Positions 39,929-47,192 of a DNA stretch of 49,966 nt are shown here, piece after piece. The stretch lies in assembly GCA_964638895.1 (NCBI GenBank), contig CAZWYY010000024.1, forward strand, positions 1 through 49,966, given 5' to 3'. The stretch is from JAFGGG01 sp964638895. Lineage in GTDB: Bacteria; Spirochaetota; Spirochaetia; SZUA-6; RPPD01. A program made the translations under genes and the position numbers. The number at the start of each line of letters is the position of its first letter. Position 1 is the first letter of the stretch. The notes below the pieces were generated by a model. It was not told where the DNA came from. It saw only the letters and a list, made by a program, of their open reading frames with translations, and did no database searches.

Positions 39929-40549
39929 ATGGGAGAAAAATCGTTAATCTTTGAAAATTTCGGCAAGGTTTTCCGAAAGGGTGAAACCGTCTGTAAAGAA
40001 GGAGAGACGGGCGACACCATGTATATAATTCAGCAGGGTAAGGTAAAGATCACCAAGAATATCGGCGGCAAGGAGCATATACTTGCGGTGTTGGGCAAAG
40101 GGGATTTCTTCGGCGAAATGGCGCTTGTGTCCCGCATAAAGCGTACGGCCAGTGTGGTTACGCTGTCAGCAGTGGAGCTGCTGGAGTTCGACCGCAACGG
40201 CTTTCTCAATCTGATTCAGAAGAATACGGGGATCGCCCTTACTATTATCGATAAGCTCTGCAGAAGGCTTCATAATGCGAATCTTAAACTCAAGCACCTT
40301 GTACCCCATTACGACAAGGGACTCGTTTGTATCAGTCTTTATTATGCCTACAGGGAGCAGGAAAAAGAATCCGGTGTGCTTTATTACAATACCATGCTTG
40401 AAGAAATCAGCATTGAGCTCGATCTACCCAAAATTCGTGTTACTGAAATCATTAATGAGTTGGAAAAACAGGGAATCGTGAAGATAAAGGGCGACACACT
40501 TGTATTGGAGGACGGGGATAAACTGCGGTCCGTTACCGAAATGATCTGA
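39929..40549 (+). CDS. Crp/Fnr-family cyclic-nucleotide-binding transcriptional regulator
   Basis: A 206-residue protein; ATG 39929 chosen for AAGGAG at proper spacing over ATG 39902. The N-terminal beta-roll is well conserved (FRKGETVCKEGETGDTMYII; FGEMALVSRIKRTASVVTLS), with the E and R-T-A residues that contact cAMP or cGMP. A dimerisation helix follows (LIQKNTGIALTIIDKLCRRL). The C-terminus is winged-helix-like (TMLEEISIELDLPKIRVTEI, INELEKQGIVKI) and shorter than in Crp. Likely the effector regulator for cyclic nucleotides made in this cell; the cyclase-like genes lie about 15 kb away. Targets unknown. Confidence 0.87.
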   Translation: MGEKSLIFENFGKVFRKGETVCKEGETGDTMYIIQQGKVKITKNIGGKEHILAVLGKGDFFGEMALVSRIKRTASVVTLSAVELLEFDRNGFLNLIQKNTGIALTIIDKLCRRLHNANLKLKHLVPHYDKGLVCISLYYAYREQEKESGVLYYNTMLEEISIELDLPKIRVTEIINELEKQGIVKIKGDTLVLEDGDKLRSVTEMI

Positions 40550-40599
40550 CAGCGAAGATGCCACAGTAATTCCATATTTTAAACATATAATTTTTCATA

Positions 40600-40629
40600 T
40601 TGATATTTAAGGTTTACTCCTGATATACT
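40600..40629 (+). promoter_or_regulatory. Promoter of glmS
   Basis: TTGATA (40600-40605), 18-base spacer, TATACT (40624-40629). The leader is only about 20 bases, which leaves no room for a glmS ribozyme. Confidence 0.65.
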
Positions 40630-40657
40630 GGAAAAAGAGAGGAATGGATTAAGGCTA

Positions 40658-42481
40658 ATGTGTGGAATAATAGGCTATTGCGGACCAAGACAAGCAACGC
40701 AAATTCTCCTTGAGGGATTGAAGCGGCTTGAATATCGGGGATATGATTCGGCGGGAATTTGTGTGGGCAATAATGGGTCCTTTACCATTGTAAAAAAGAA
40801 GGGCAAAATAAAAGACTTAAAAAATATTGTTCCGGATGACCTAAAAGGCGAGTACGGAATCGGGCATACGCGTTGGGCCACACACGGCGGGGTGACGGAT
40901 ATCAATGCGCATCCGCACACGGATATGAGCGGAAAAATCGCCATTGCGCATAACGGTATAATCGAGAATTTCGGTGTACTCAAAGCCAAACTTGAATCCG
41001 TGGGCGTTCGGTTCAAATCCGAAACCGATTCCGAGGTCCTGGCTCACCTGGTTGCCCAGAATTACAAGGGAAACCTGGAGCAGGCCGTGAAGGAATCCCT
41101 GCTCTTGGTTGAAGGGACCTATGGTATAGTGTGCATGCATGTGGAAGAGCCATTCAAAATCGTGGGTGCACGTAACGGCTCTCCCCTGGTGGTGGGCATC
41201 GGTGAGAAGGAGATGTTTCTAGCCTCTGACGTTACACCCATTCTGGCTCATACCAAGCAGGTAGTATACCTTGAGGACGGAGAGGTGGTCACGGTAAATT
41301 GCGAAGACTACACCATTACGGATCTGACCGACCGTCCCATAAACAAAAAGATTGACGAGATTACGTGGGAGTTACAGCAGATAGAGAAGGGCGGGTTTGC
41401 CCATTTTATGGAAAAAGAAATCTTTGAGCAGCCCGAATCCATCAAGCGCGCGTATATGGGAAGAACAGAGATCGATCAGGCGACGGCTAAACTGGGCGGG
41501 CTTAACCTCACCACCAAGGAACTTCTGAACATTGAGCGTATAAAAATCATTGCGGCGGGTACATCTTTTCATGCCGGTCTTGTCGCGGGGTACCTGTTGG
41601 AATCCATAGCGCGTGTTCCCTGCACAGCGGAACTGGCCTCCGAGGTCAGGTACCGCAATCCCCTGGTGGAACGAAATACCCTGTATTTCGCGGTGTCGCA
41701 ATCCGGCGAAACCGCGGACACCCTGTATGCCATGCGTGAGCTGCAGCGCAAGGGAGCCACGGTTCTGGGAATCTGCAATGTGGTCGGCTCTACCATCGCG
41801 CGTGAATCCGACGGCGGCGTGTATATCCATTCCGGTCCGGAGATCGCGGTGGCCTCCACCAAGGCCTTTACCTCGCAGATAACCGCCCTGTACCTTTTTA
41901 ACCTGATCCTGGCCAGAATGCATCATATGTCCTTCGAATCCGGGGAGTGGTACTTGGAAAACCTGCAGGAAATACCGGAGCATATAGAGGTGATTCTTGA
42001 AAAAGCCCCGCTGCTTAAGGAAATGGCGGGCCGCTACGCGCATTACAAGGATTTTCTTTTCCTGGGCCGGGGCATAAACTATCCTGTTGCCCTGGAAGGC
42101 GCGCTTAAGCTTAAGGAAATCTCATATATTCACGCGGAAGGATACAGCGCCGCGGAGATCAAACACGGACCGATCGCCCTAATTAATGAGGAGACACCCA
42201 GTGTGTTCCTGGTACCGGACGACAGGTTACGGGATAAGGTGATCTCAAATATAAAAGAGGTCAAGGCACGTCGAGGCAGGGTGATCGCGATCTGCAATGA
42301 CAACGACGAAGAGATCAAGGAGATTGTTGATGATTTTTTTGAGGTCCCCAAAATTCCGGCTGTTTTTAATCCCTATGTGATGGTGGTGCCATTGCAGCTC
42401 TTTGCCTATTACTGCGCCGTTGAGCTGGGACGCGATGTAGATCAACCGCGTAACCTGGCTAAAAGCGTTACCGTCGAATAG
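40658..42481 (+). CDS. glmS: Glutamine--fructose-6-phosphate aminotransferase
   Basis: A 607-residue enzyme making glucosamine-6-phosphate, the first step to UDP-GlcNAc for peptidoglycan and LPS. The N-terminal Ntn amidotransferase begins MCGIIGYCGPRQATQ (Cys2 nucleophile after Met removal), with GIGHTRWATHGGVTDINAHP. Two SIS isomerase domains follow (IIAAGTSFHAGLVAGYLLES, AVSQSGETADTLYAMRELQR; FLGRGINYPVALEGALKLKE, HAEGYSAAEIKHGP). It ends with the strongly conserved DQPRNLAKSVTVE. Full length, no anomalies. Monocistronic with its own promoter. Confidence 0.98.
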   Translation: MCGIIGYCGPRQATQILLEGLKRLEYRGYDSAGICVGNNGSFTIVKKKGKIKDLKNIVPDDLKGEYGIGHTRWATHGGVTDINAHPHTDMSGKIAIAHNGIIENFGVLKAKLESVGVRFKSETDSEVLAHLVAQNYKGNLEQAVKESLLLVEGTYGIVCMHVEEPFKIVGARNGSPLVVGIGEKEMFLASDVTPILAHTKQVVYLEDGEVVTVNCEDYTITDLTDRPINKKIDEITWELQQIEKGGFAHFMEKEIFEQPESIKRAYMGRTEIDQATAKLGGLNLTTKELLNIERIKIIAAGTSFHAGLVAGYLLESIARVPCTAELASEVRYRNPLVERNTLYFAVSQSGETADTLYAMRELQRKGATVLGICNVVGSTIARESDGGVYIHSGPEIAVASTKAFTSQITALYLFNLILARMHHMSFESGEWYLENLQEIPEHIEVILEKAPLLKEMAGRYAHYKDFLFLGRGINYPVALEGALKLKEISYIHAEGYSAAEIKHGPIALINEETPSVFLVPDDRLRDKVISNIKEVKARRGRVIAICNDNDEEIKEIVDDFFEVPKIPAVFNPYVMVVPLQLFAYYCAVELGRDVDQPRNLAKSVTVE

Positions 42482-42500
42482 CCGCGCCGGATACGCGGCT
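42480..42500 (+). terminator. Hairpin at the glmS 3' end
   Basis: AGCCGCG (42480-42486) pairs with CGCGGCT (42494-42500) around a seven-base loop. No T-run follows, so it is a weak or Rho-assisted terminator or an mRNA 3' stabiliser. Confidence 0.35.
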
Positions 42501-42548
42501 GCAAACGCTGTGAAATAGTTCAATCAATGAAGTCAGAAAACGGCGTAG

Positions 42549-43100
42549 TTATGTTCTTAAAGCCGCTTTTATTCCTCCTTTTTTGAAAGCATGCAATTTT
42601 CGACCTTTTTTTAACAAAGTAAACAAGCCTGACTCTGTAATTTCAGAGATGATTTCACTTTCCTTCATGTGATGGTCGCTGAAATACAAAACACCGTCTG
42701 CTTTGAAAACCCTATGGAGTTCCTTGAGAATTGTTTCTCTGTTTTCACACATATGGAAGGTATCAAAAAAAAGAACCGTGTCGATCGTGTTTTTCTCTAA
42801 TCCGGTATTACAGCCGGAGTTTATGGTTTTTATATTTAAGATCCTTCTTTTTCCGGCAAGACCGTTAACTTTCTTAACTGCCGGCGGAAGTATATCCAAA
42901 GCATATATCATTCCCTTGTCGCCGACCCTTTCGGCGGCAATAAAGGAATAACTGCCTGTTCCGCATCCGTAATCAAGAATGGTATCCCCGGGATTGATTT
43001 TGGCTTCGTCAAGAATTTTTACGCGCGGCAGAAAAAAATCACGCACGCCAAAAACGATCGACATAATAGTAAACTCAAATTTGGTCATTGTGTTAATCAT
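42549..43100 (-). CDS. Class I SAM-dependent methyltransferase
   Basis: A 183-residue small methyltransferase. The SAM-binding motif I is ILDYGCGTGSYSFIAAERVG, followed by IYALDILPPAVKKV (motif II acid), NTIDTVLFFDTFHMCEN (motif IV) and ELHRVFKADGVLYFSDHHM (motif V/VI). It resembles UbiE/Tam-like Methyltransf_11 enzymes; the substrate cannot be inferred. It lacks the multi-Cys pattern expected of arsenite methyltransferase. Its start overlaps the membrane-protein gene by 8 bases, and an ArsR-type operator precedes that operon. Confidence 0.85.
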   Translation of the reverse strand: MINTMTKFEFTIMSIVFGVRDFFLPRVKILDEAKINPGDTILDYGCGTGSYSFIAAERVGDKGMIYALDILPPAVKKVNGLAGKRRILNIKTINSGCNTGLEKNTIDTVLFFDTFHMCENRETILKELHRVFKADGVLYFSDHHMKESEIISEITESGLFTLLKKGRKLHAFKKGGIKAALRT

Positions 43101-43569
43101 TTTTTTTAACCTCCATTAATGATTTATACCCATAAATAATAACCGGCAGTTGTGCCAGGGCCCAGATAACGGGGCCGTGTAGTTGTTCTTCAAAACGATA
43201 GGTTCTCAGAATCAACATGTATGCAGTATGTACGGCGCAAAGCAGAAAAAGCGAACTTCCCAATAATAATGCCATTAAAAACCCGAAACGTTTTTTAGCG
43301 GCGCATAACGGGATGAGAAACAGAGAAAGCATTACCCCCGCCGTATGTCTTGTATCGCCGAGACAGATAATTAAACTGAACGCATCATAGGTGATGAAAG
43401 GAAAGTCGAGAATATCACGGGCTATAAAAATAATTCCGATACTTACCGTCAGCGCGGCGATCAACATGACATGATAATAGGCGGCGGATTTAAAAATGAA
43501 ATTTATTTTCCGTATTGTTTTTTTTAAAAACGAATAGGGACAGTGGATGCTTTTTTTTGATTTTTTCAT
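43093..43569 (-). CDS. Four-helix integral membrane protein, unrecognised
   Basis: A 158-residue protein with a basic N-terminus (MKKSKKSIHCPYSFLKKTIR). About four hydrophobic segments follow: HVMLIAALTVSIGIIFIA, ITYDAFSLIICLGDTRHTAG, MALLLGSSLFLLCAVHTAYM and VIWALAQLPVIIYGY. It is preceded by AAGGAGG and a perfect TATAAT. It is co-transcribed with the methyltransferase (8-base overlap). Its promoter carries TTAAGT-N12-ACTTAA, the same element as at arsR, so it is probably ArsR-regulated. Function unknown. Confidence 0.75.
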   Translation of the reverse strand: MKKSKKSIHCPYSFLKKTIRKINFIFKSAAYYHVMLIAALTVSIGIIFIARDILDFPFITYDAFSLIICLGDTRHTAGVMLSLFLIPLCAAKKRFGFLMALLLGSSLFLLCAVHTAYMLILRTYRFEEQLHGPVIWALAQLPVIIYGYKSLMEVKKND

Positions 43570-43583
43570 TATAAACCTCCTTG

Positions 43584-43623
43584 ATTATATTTTAATATTA
43601 AGTAATTAACCAAATACTTAATA
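43584..43623 (-). promoter_or_regulatory. ArsR-type operator and promoter of the membrane-protein/methyltransferase operon
   Basis: TATTAAGTA (43596-43604) and TACTTAATA (43615-43623) form a nine-base perfect inverted repeat. The -10 TATAAT (minus strand, 43589-43584) lies immediately downstream, and the element overlaps the -35 zone. The core TTAAGT-N12-ACTTAA has exactly the spacing of the element at arsR. Confidence 0.7.
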
Positions 43624-43645
43624 ACATGGTAAAAAAAAATAATTA

Positions 43646-43996
43646 TCATTTTCCGCATATTTCTGCATTGGGGCACTCGGAACACGGACCGTCAAAATCG
43701 CACGCAAGAAAACCTATTTTGATCAACTTGTCGATATTTTTTTTAAACACATCAATCGCACCGTCCCGTAATGTATAGTATGTATGGAATCCGTCTCTGA
43801 CCGCTTGGACGATGCCCGCGCTCTTTAAAACCTTTAAATGCTGAGACACGGCGGATGTCGATATACCGAGTTTTTCACCTAGCTCAGCCACATAAAAATT
43901 ATTCTTCTTTGTGGTCACCATTCTTAAAATCTTTAACCGTGTCGGATCTCCCAAGGCTTTGAAGGTTTCCGACATCTGCAATAAAAAATCATTCAT
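43646..43996 (-). CDS. ArsR-family transcriptional repressor with C-terminal cysteine cluster
   Basis: A 116-residue winged-helix regulator: FKALGDPTRLKILRMVTTKK opens the fold and LGISTSAVSQHLKVLKSAGI is the recognition helix; VRDGFHTYYTLRDG is the wing. The classical ELCVCDL metal site is absent (VAELGEKLG instead). The C-terminus contains CDFDGPCSECPNAEIC, four cysteines spaced C-x5-C-x2-C-x5-C, likely to bind a metal or iron-sulfur cluster and act as the sensor. Two matching operators, one before its own gene and one before the membrane-protein operon, suggest it represses both. Confidence 0.88.
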   Translation of the reverse strand: MNDFLLQMSETFKALGDPTRLKILRMVTTKKNNFYVAELGEKLGISTSAVSQHLKVLKSAGIVQAVRDGFHTYYTLRDGAIDVFKKNIDKLIKIGFLACDFDGPCSECPNAEICGK

Positions 43997-43999
43997 ATT

Positions 44000-44057
44000 A
44001 TTATTAAGTTATTAATTAATTACTTAATAATATATTCCTATTTTTTCGCTGTGTCAA
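44000..44057 (-). promoter_or_regulatory. Promoter and operator of arsR
   Basis: Minus strand: TTGACA (44057-44052), 17-base spacer, TATATT (44034-44029). A ten-base inverted repeat ATTATTAAGT/ACTTAATAAT (44000-44009 and 44022-44031) spans the -10 and start site, a classic repressor position. Confidence 0.75.
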
Positions 44058-44195
44058 ATATTTTTTCCATTTTTTTTTAATTTTCTCGACGATCAGCGGT
44101 ATGCAATAAAGATGCCATATACGCCGTGGACGCGATCCCGATATTTTCGGCTGCCGGCTTTATGCCTCTCTACTCATAAAACTGTCCTTGAAAAT

Positions 44196-45002
44196 TCAGC
44201 AATCACTTGTGTTTATTTTTCCGGTGTACCATGTCCACTCATTTTCGAGAATAAGGCCGATCTGTTCATTATCGGGGTAGTCGTAGTCCTTGAAAAAATT
44301 GATGATTTTTTCATAATATCCGAGCATTTCCTCGAGGTTGGTATTTTCCAGCAAACGGTGCGACATTTCAATAAAATTGTTCGGTATATCAGCGCATTTT
44401 TCAAGCGCCCTGAAAAGTCCCTTATGGCAGGGAAACAGGACATGGTTATGGGCAAGAACAAGCCTTCCGGCAAAAAAGACAAGCTCCATAACGCAATGGT
44501 TGGAATAGAACAGATTACCTTTTTTAAAAGCGCTTTCGCCCTCATAGCGATAATGCCTGATATAGGCGTAAAAAGACCTGATTTTTTCTCCCCGCTCCTG
44601 TTCGGGATAGACGCATATTTTCTTGATAAGCCCCTCAATTTCATCAGAGCGAGAAAAGAGAGTGAGGGTTTCCTGAAAAGACGCACGGGTCGGTTCGCCG
44701 GCATGCAGGACCGCGTCCCTCAGGAACTGTATCCCGATAATCTTGCCGTCAACCCCCAGGCCGAAATAATCTCCTGGGTTCCATGAGCCGTAAAAATAGG
44801 ATTTTGTTTGCTTGATACGGTCAAACTTCTCATCCGTGACTACCAGATACAAATCCACATCGGAATCCTCCCTCGCTTCCTCCCTGGCAAGCGAGCCGCA
44901 TATGATGAGTGCGATATTTTCGGGGTCATTCCTGTTCAGCCTGATAAGCTTATCGATCGCTTTCTTGTGACCCTCTGTCATTTTGATCTCCATGATCTTC
45001 AT
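44196..45002 (-). CDS. MNT-type nucleotidyltransferase-domain protein
   Basis: A 268-residue protein. The nucleotidyltransferase signature IALIICGSLAREEAREDSDV followed by DLYLVV shows the G-S and D-x-D metal ligands near residues 36-52. The rest is an all-helical region rich in aromatic and basic residues (YAYIRHYRYEGESAFKKGNL; NFFKDYDYPDNEQIGLI). Such proteins include aminoglycoside nucleotidyltransferases, antitoxins and unassigned nucleotidyltransferases; no HEPN partner is adjacent. AGGA precedes ATG 45002. Function beyond nucleotide transfer cannot be assigned. Confidence 0.8.
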   Translation of the reverse strand: MKIMEIKMTEGHKKAIDKLIRLNRNDPENIALIICGSLAREEAREDSDVDLYLVVTDEKFDRIKQTKSYFYGSWNPGDYFGLGVDGKIIGIQFLRDAVLHAGEPTRASFQETLTLFSRSDEIEGLIKKICVYPEQERGEKIRSFYAYIRHYRYEGESAFKKGNLFYSNHCVMELVFFAGRLVLAHNHVLFPCHKGLFRALEKCADIPNNFIEMSHRLLENTNLEEMLGYYEKIINFFKDYDYPDNEQIGLILENEWTWYTGKINTSDC

Positions 45003-45247
45003 TTTAATTCCTGCCGTAAATTATTGCAACAGCCGCAGGATGGTTGCAGTTCGTACTATCCGTATGGCCGGGCCACCTTCATCGCGGTGTTCAGCGACTT
45101 CTTCTTTCTTTTTTTGACTAATGAATGCTAGCTAAACTTATAACTCTCTGCAAATGGTTTTAGAATTGCATAAGCAGCCCTCTGCGATAATATTTCAACT
45201 TTGGATGGGAACCGGAATAGCTTAACGCACCGGAATTATACACCGAT

Positions 45248-45253
45248 TATAAT
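45248..45253 (+). promoter_or_regulatory. -10 box of the VWA gene, leaderless arrangement
   Basis: Perfect TATAAT with eight bases to ATG 45262; no Shine-Dalgarno (ACTGTACC precedes the ATG). -35 weak. Confidence 0.55.
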
Positions 45254-45261
45254 ACTGTACC

Positions 45262-46374
45262 ATGAAAAAACTCCTGATTCTGTTGTTGTTTTCCGGTTTT
45301 ACGCTTTCCACCATCCTGGCACAGGTTGACCTTTCCTTAAAACCCGCAGACCTTATTATCGAACAGGCCGTGGAAGGCGGGTACCATCTTTGGATCCGCA
45401 AGAAACCGGATGTGGCCTCGGTGTTGATCACCGAATCTTCCGCTGATCCCGCAAAGAGGCTGCACTCCTACGCATTGCGCAGTTCGGTGTATAATAAGAT
45501 CAATGGTGACGAGAAAAGAATGCTTAATGATGAGTTTCTGGATACGTCCAAAGGAATATATTCTCTTATCGATTCGACACCCGAGCCGCACAATCAGCTT
45601 GGCCCGGCCTTTCATATTTTTATCCCATTTGTGGTGATTTACGGATATCCCTGGTCACGCATGGGTGAAATTCAGGTAGTGAACCGGACATTCCTGAACA
45701 TACGTTGCTTCTCAAAACCATACGCCGACTATTCGGGCGCGTATGCGGACAATCCATTTGAAATGCGGATTGTACAGAAATCTTTTTCGGGTCCAAGGGA
45801 AAGTGCGTATATTCCGGAGGCCCTTGAGGACCTGCGCAACATAGCCAGAAACGGCGGGGGGGAGTCTCTGGTATCACTCGGGGAGGATGATGTGCTTCCC
45901 AAATTGGAACGAATCCTGCAAACCATAACACAGGGTAGTGTTGATGTGGTGCTGGCCATAGATACGACACAGAGTATGGAGGACGATATCCAGTCCGTTA
46001 AAAAGGGACTGGCCGTGCTGGTATCTGAATACTTTAAGCGCTTCCCTTCGCTGCGCATCGGTATTCTCTACTATCGTGATTATTTTGAACTGTATATGAC
46101 GAAATTATTTACTTTTTCAAGTGACGTAAACGAGATTCAAAAGACCATCAACGCTGCCAGGGTCCATGGGGGAGCGGACACGCCGGAGGCCGTGTACGAG
46201 GCGTTATACGAAGCAGTTCATAAATATCCATGGCAGGCGGACAATCGTTTGATAATCCTGATTGGAGACGCACCGCCGCATCCCCGTCCCAGGGGAAACA
46301 TCACCGCCGATATGGTCTTTAGAGACGCGAAGGCCGCGAGTATAAAAATCCACACGATTATCCTTCCGCAATAA
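45262..46374 (+). CDS. Secreted von Willebrand factor A domain protein
   Basis: A 370-residue protein with a Sec signal peptide (MKKLLILLLFSGFTLSTILA). The N-terminal 180 residues are an unrecognised beta-rich region (ADLIIEQAVEGGYHLWIRKK; FIPFVVIYGYPWSRMGE). The VWA domain begins about residue 225: VDVVLAIDTTQSMEDDIQSV carries the D-x-T-x-S MIDAS, and ARVHGGADTPEAVYEALYEA supplies the later ligand, with LIILIGDAPPHPRP. VWA domains mediate metal-dependent protein binding. The start lies eight bases after TATAAT, implying a leaderless transcript. Convergent with the next gene. Confidence 0.85.
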   Translation: MKKLLILLLFSGFTLSTILAQVDLSLKPADLIIEQAVEGGYHLWIRKKPDVASVLITESSADPAKRLHSYALRSSVYNKINGDEKRMLNDEFLDTSKGIYSLIDSTPEPHNQLGPAFHIFIPFVVIYGYPWSRMGEIQVVNRTFLNIRCFSKPYADYSGAYADNPFEMRIVQKSFSGPRESAYIPEALEDLRNIARNGGGESLVSLGEDDVLPKLERILQTITQGSVDVVLAIDTTQSMEDDIQSVKKGLAVLVSEYFKRFPSLRIGILYYRDYFELYMTKLFTFSSDVNEIQKTINAARVHGGADTPEAVYEALYEAVHKYPWQADNRLIILIGDAPPHPRPRGNITADMVFRDAKAASIKIHTIILPQ

Positions 46375-46381
46375 GGGTGCG

Positions 46382-46789
46382 TTATTTTTGCAGTGATTTT
46401 TCTATGTTTTCTTTCACCCGCAGTGCCAGGGTCTTGGGCGCCTCAGGTAAGGTTCTGGAGGTATCTGCCTGGTAGCGGTCCAGAAGCGCGTTTAATAACT
46501 CAAGGGCTTTGGTGTCATCTCCCTTTTTATGGTAAATTACCGCGATTTCGTAATCCGCCCAGACGCCTTTTTCTATATTATCGGGATAAGCTTCCTTAAA
46601 CTTCTCATAATAAGCGATGGCAACATCGTAGCAATAATTCTTGGCGGCAATCTGTGCTTTTTGAAAGTATCGGGCGGGAGTCATATTTTCTTCGATGGTA
46701 AGTTCGCAAGTCGCACACGAAATAAAGAGAATGCTTACAAGCAAGAGAATTACTATACTCGCAAACGTGCTAATGTGTGTAGATTTCAT
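46382..46789 (-). CDS. Small lipoprotein with TPR-like repeats
   Basis: About 135 residues from ATG 46789. The signal peptide (STFASIVILLLVSILFIS then C) ends in a relaxed lipobox. The mature part has two to three helix-turn-helix units of TPR type (ARYFQKAQIAAKNYCYDVAI, AYYEKFKEAYPDN, VWADYEIAVIYHKKGDDTKA, LELLNALLDRY), as in BamD/YbgF-like proteins, though far shorter than BamD. It overlaps the 3' end of the Cys-rich gene by 20 bases, so both are on one transcript. A scaffolding role is only a guess. Confidence 0.75.
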   Translation of the reverse strand: MKSTHISTFASIVILLLVSILFISCATCELTIEENMTPARYFQKAQIAAKNYCYDVAIAYYEKFKEAYPDNIEKGVWADYEIAVIYHKKGDDTKALELLNALLDRYQADTSRTLPEAPKTLALRVKENIEKSLQK

Positions 46790-47078
46790 CTTTAATTGGA
46801 AGACACTTTTTAAGTTCCTTAAGGAATTCTTTGGGTTCTCCCATGGGTTCGTAGGTTTCACAGTTGTCGCAGCTTCGTCTTGCCACCGTAAAATATTTGT
46901 AAAATTTTTCTTCTCCAAGTTTCTTCTTCCATTTTCCCGCATCACAGCGTACTCTGAGATAGAACTGATTTCCGTCTCCGACCGCCACCTTTATCAGCTT
47001 GCAGTGGATACAATTTGCGCAGTAGACCCTGTCTGCAAATACGTCTTCCAAGGCGTTGGGCATATTCCCGTTTGCCAT
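46770..47078 (-). CDS. Small cysteine-rich, probable zinc-binding protein
   Basis: About 102 residues from ATG 47078 (GGAGGT 5 bases upstream). CxxC pairs occur at VYCANCIHCKLIK and SCDNCETYEP, with a further Cys in RVRCDAGKWKKKLG. This resembles a zinc ribbon or an iron-sulfur-like small domain. It has no signal peptide. I do not recognise a named family. It is the first gene of a two-gene unit with the TPR lipoprotein. Confidence 0.75.
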   Translation of the reverse strand: MANGNMPNALEDVFADRVYCANCIHCKLIKVAVGDGNQFYLRVRCDAGKWKKKLGEEKFYKYFTVARRSCDNCETYEPMGEPKEFLKELKKCLPIKDEIYTH

Positions 47079-47109
47079 CGTTACCTCCACTTCTACGGTC
47101 CGGTGTATT

Positions 47110-47139
47110 ATACTAACATAATCGACTTTGTCATGTCAA
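47110..47139 (-). promoter_or_regulatory. Promoter of the Cys-rich protein/TPR lipoprotein unit
   Basis: Minus strand: TTGACA (47139-47134), 18-base spacer, TAGTAT (47115-47110), then a leader with GGAGGT before ATG 47078. Confidence 0.65.
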
Positions 47140-47192
47140 TAGTTTAGGAAATCCTTATATTGTTGCGGTGATATATAGAAATGGGGGCTGTG

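Noticed and set aside
40630..40657. glmS ribozyme or other riboswitch before glmS
   Set aside because: The leader is under 30 bases, far too short for the ribozyme core.
43997..44195. Further small gene upstream of arsR
   Set aside because: Only the arsR promoter and operator are visible; the remaining sequence has no frame with a start signal.
45003..45261. Possible gene remnant in the gap between the nucleotidyltransferase and VWA genes
   Set aside because: A short minus-strand frame ending ATILRLLQ exists, but there are too few codons and no recognisable family. Only the VWA -10 box is supported in this gap.
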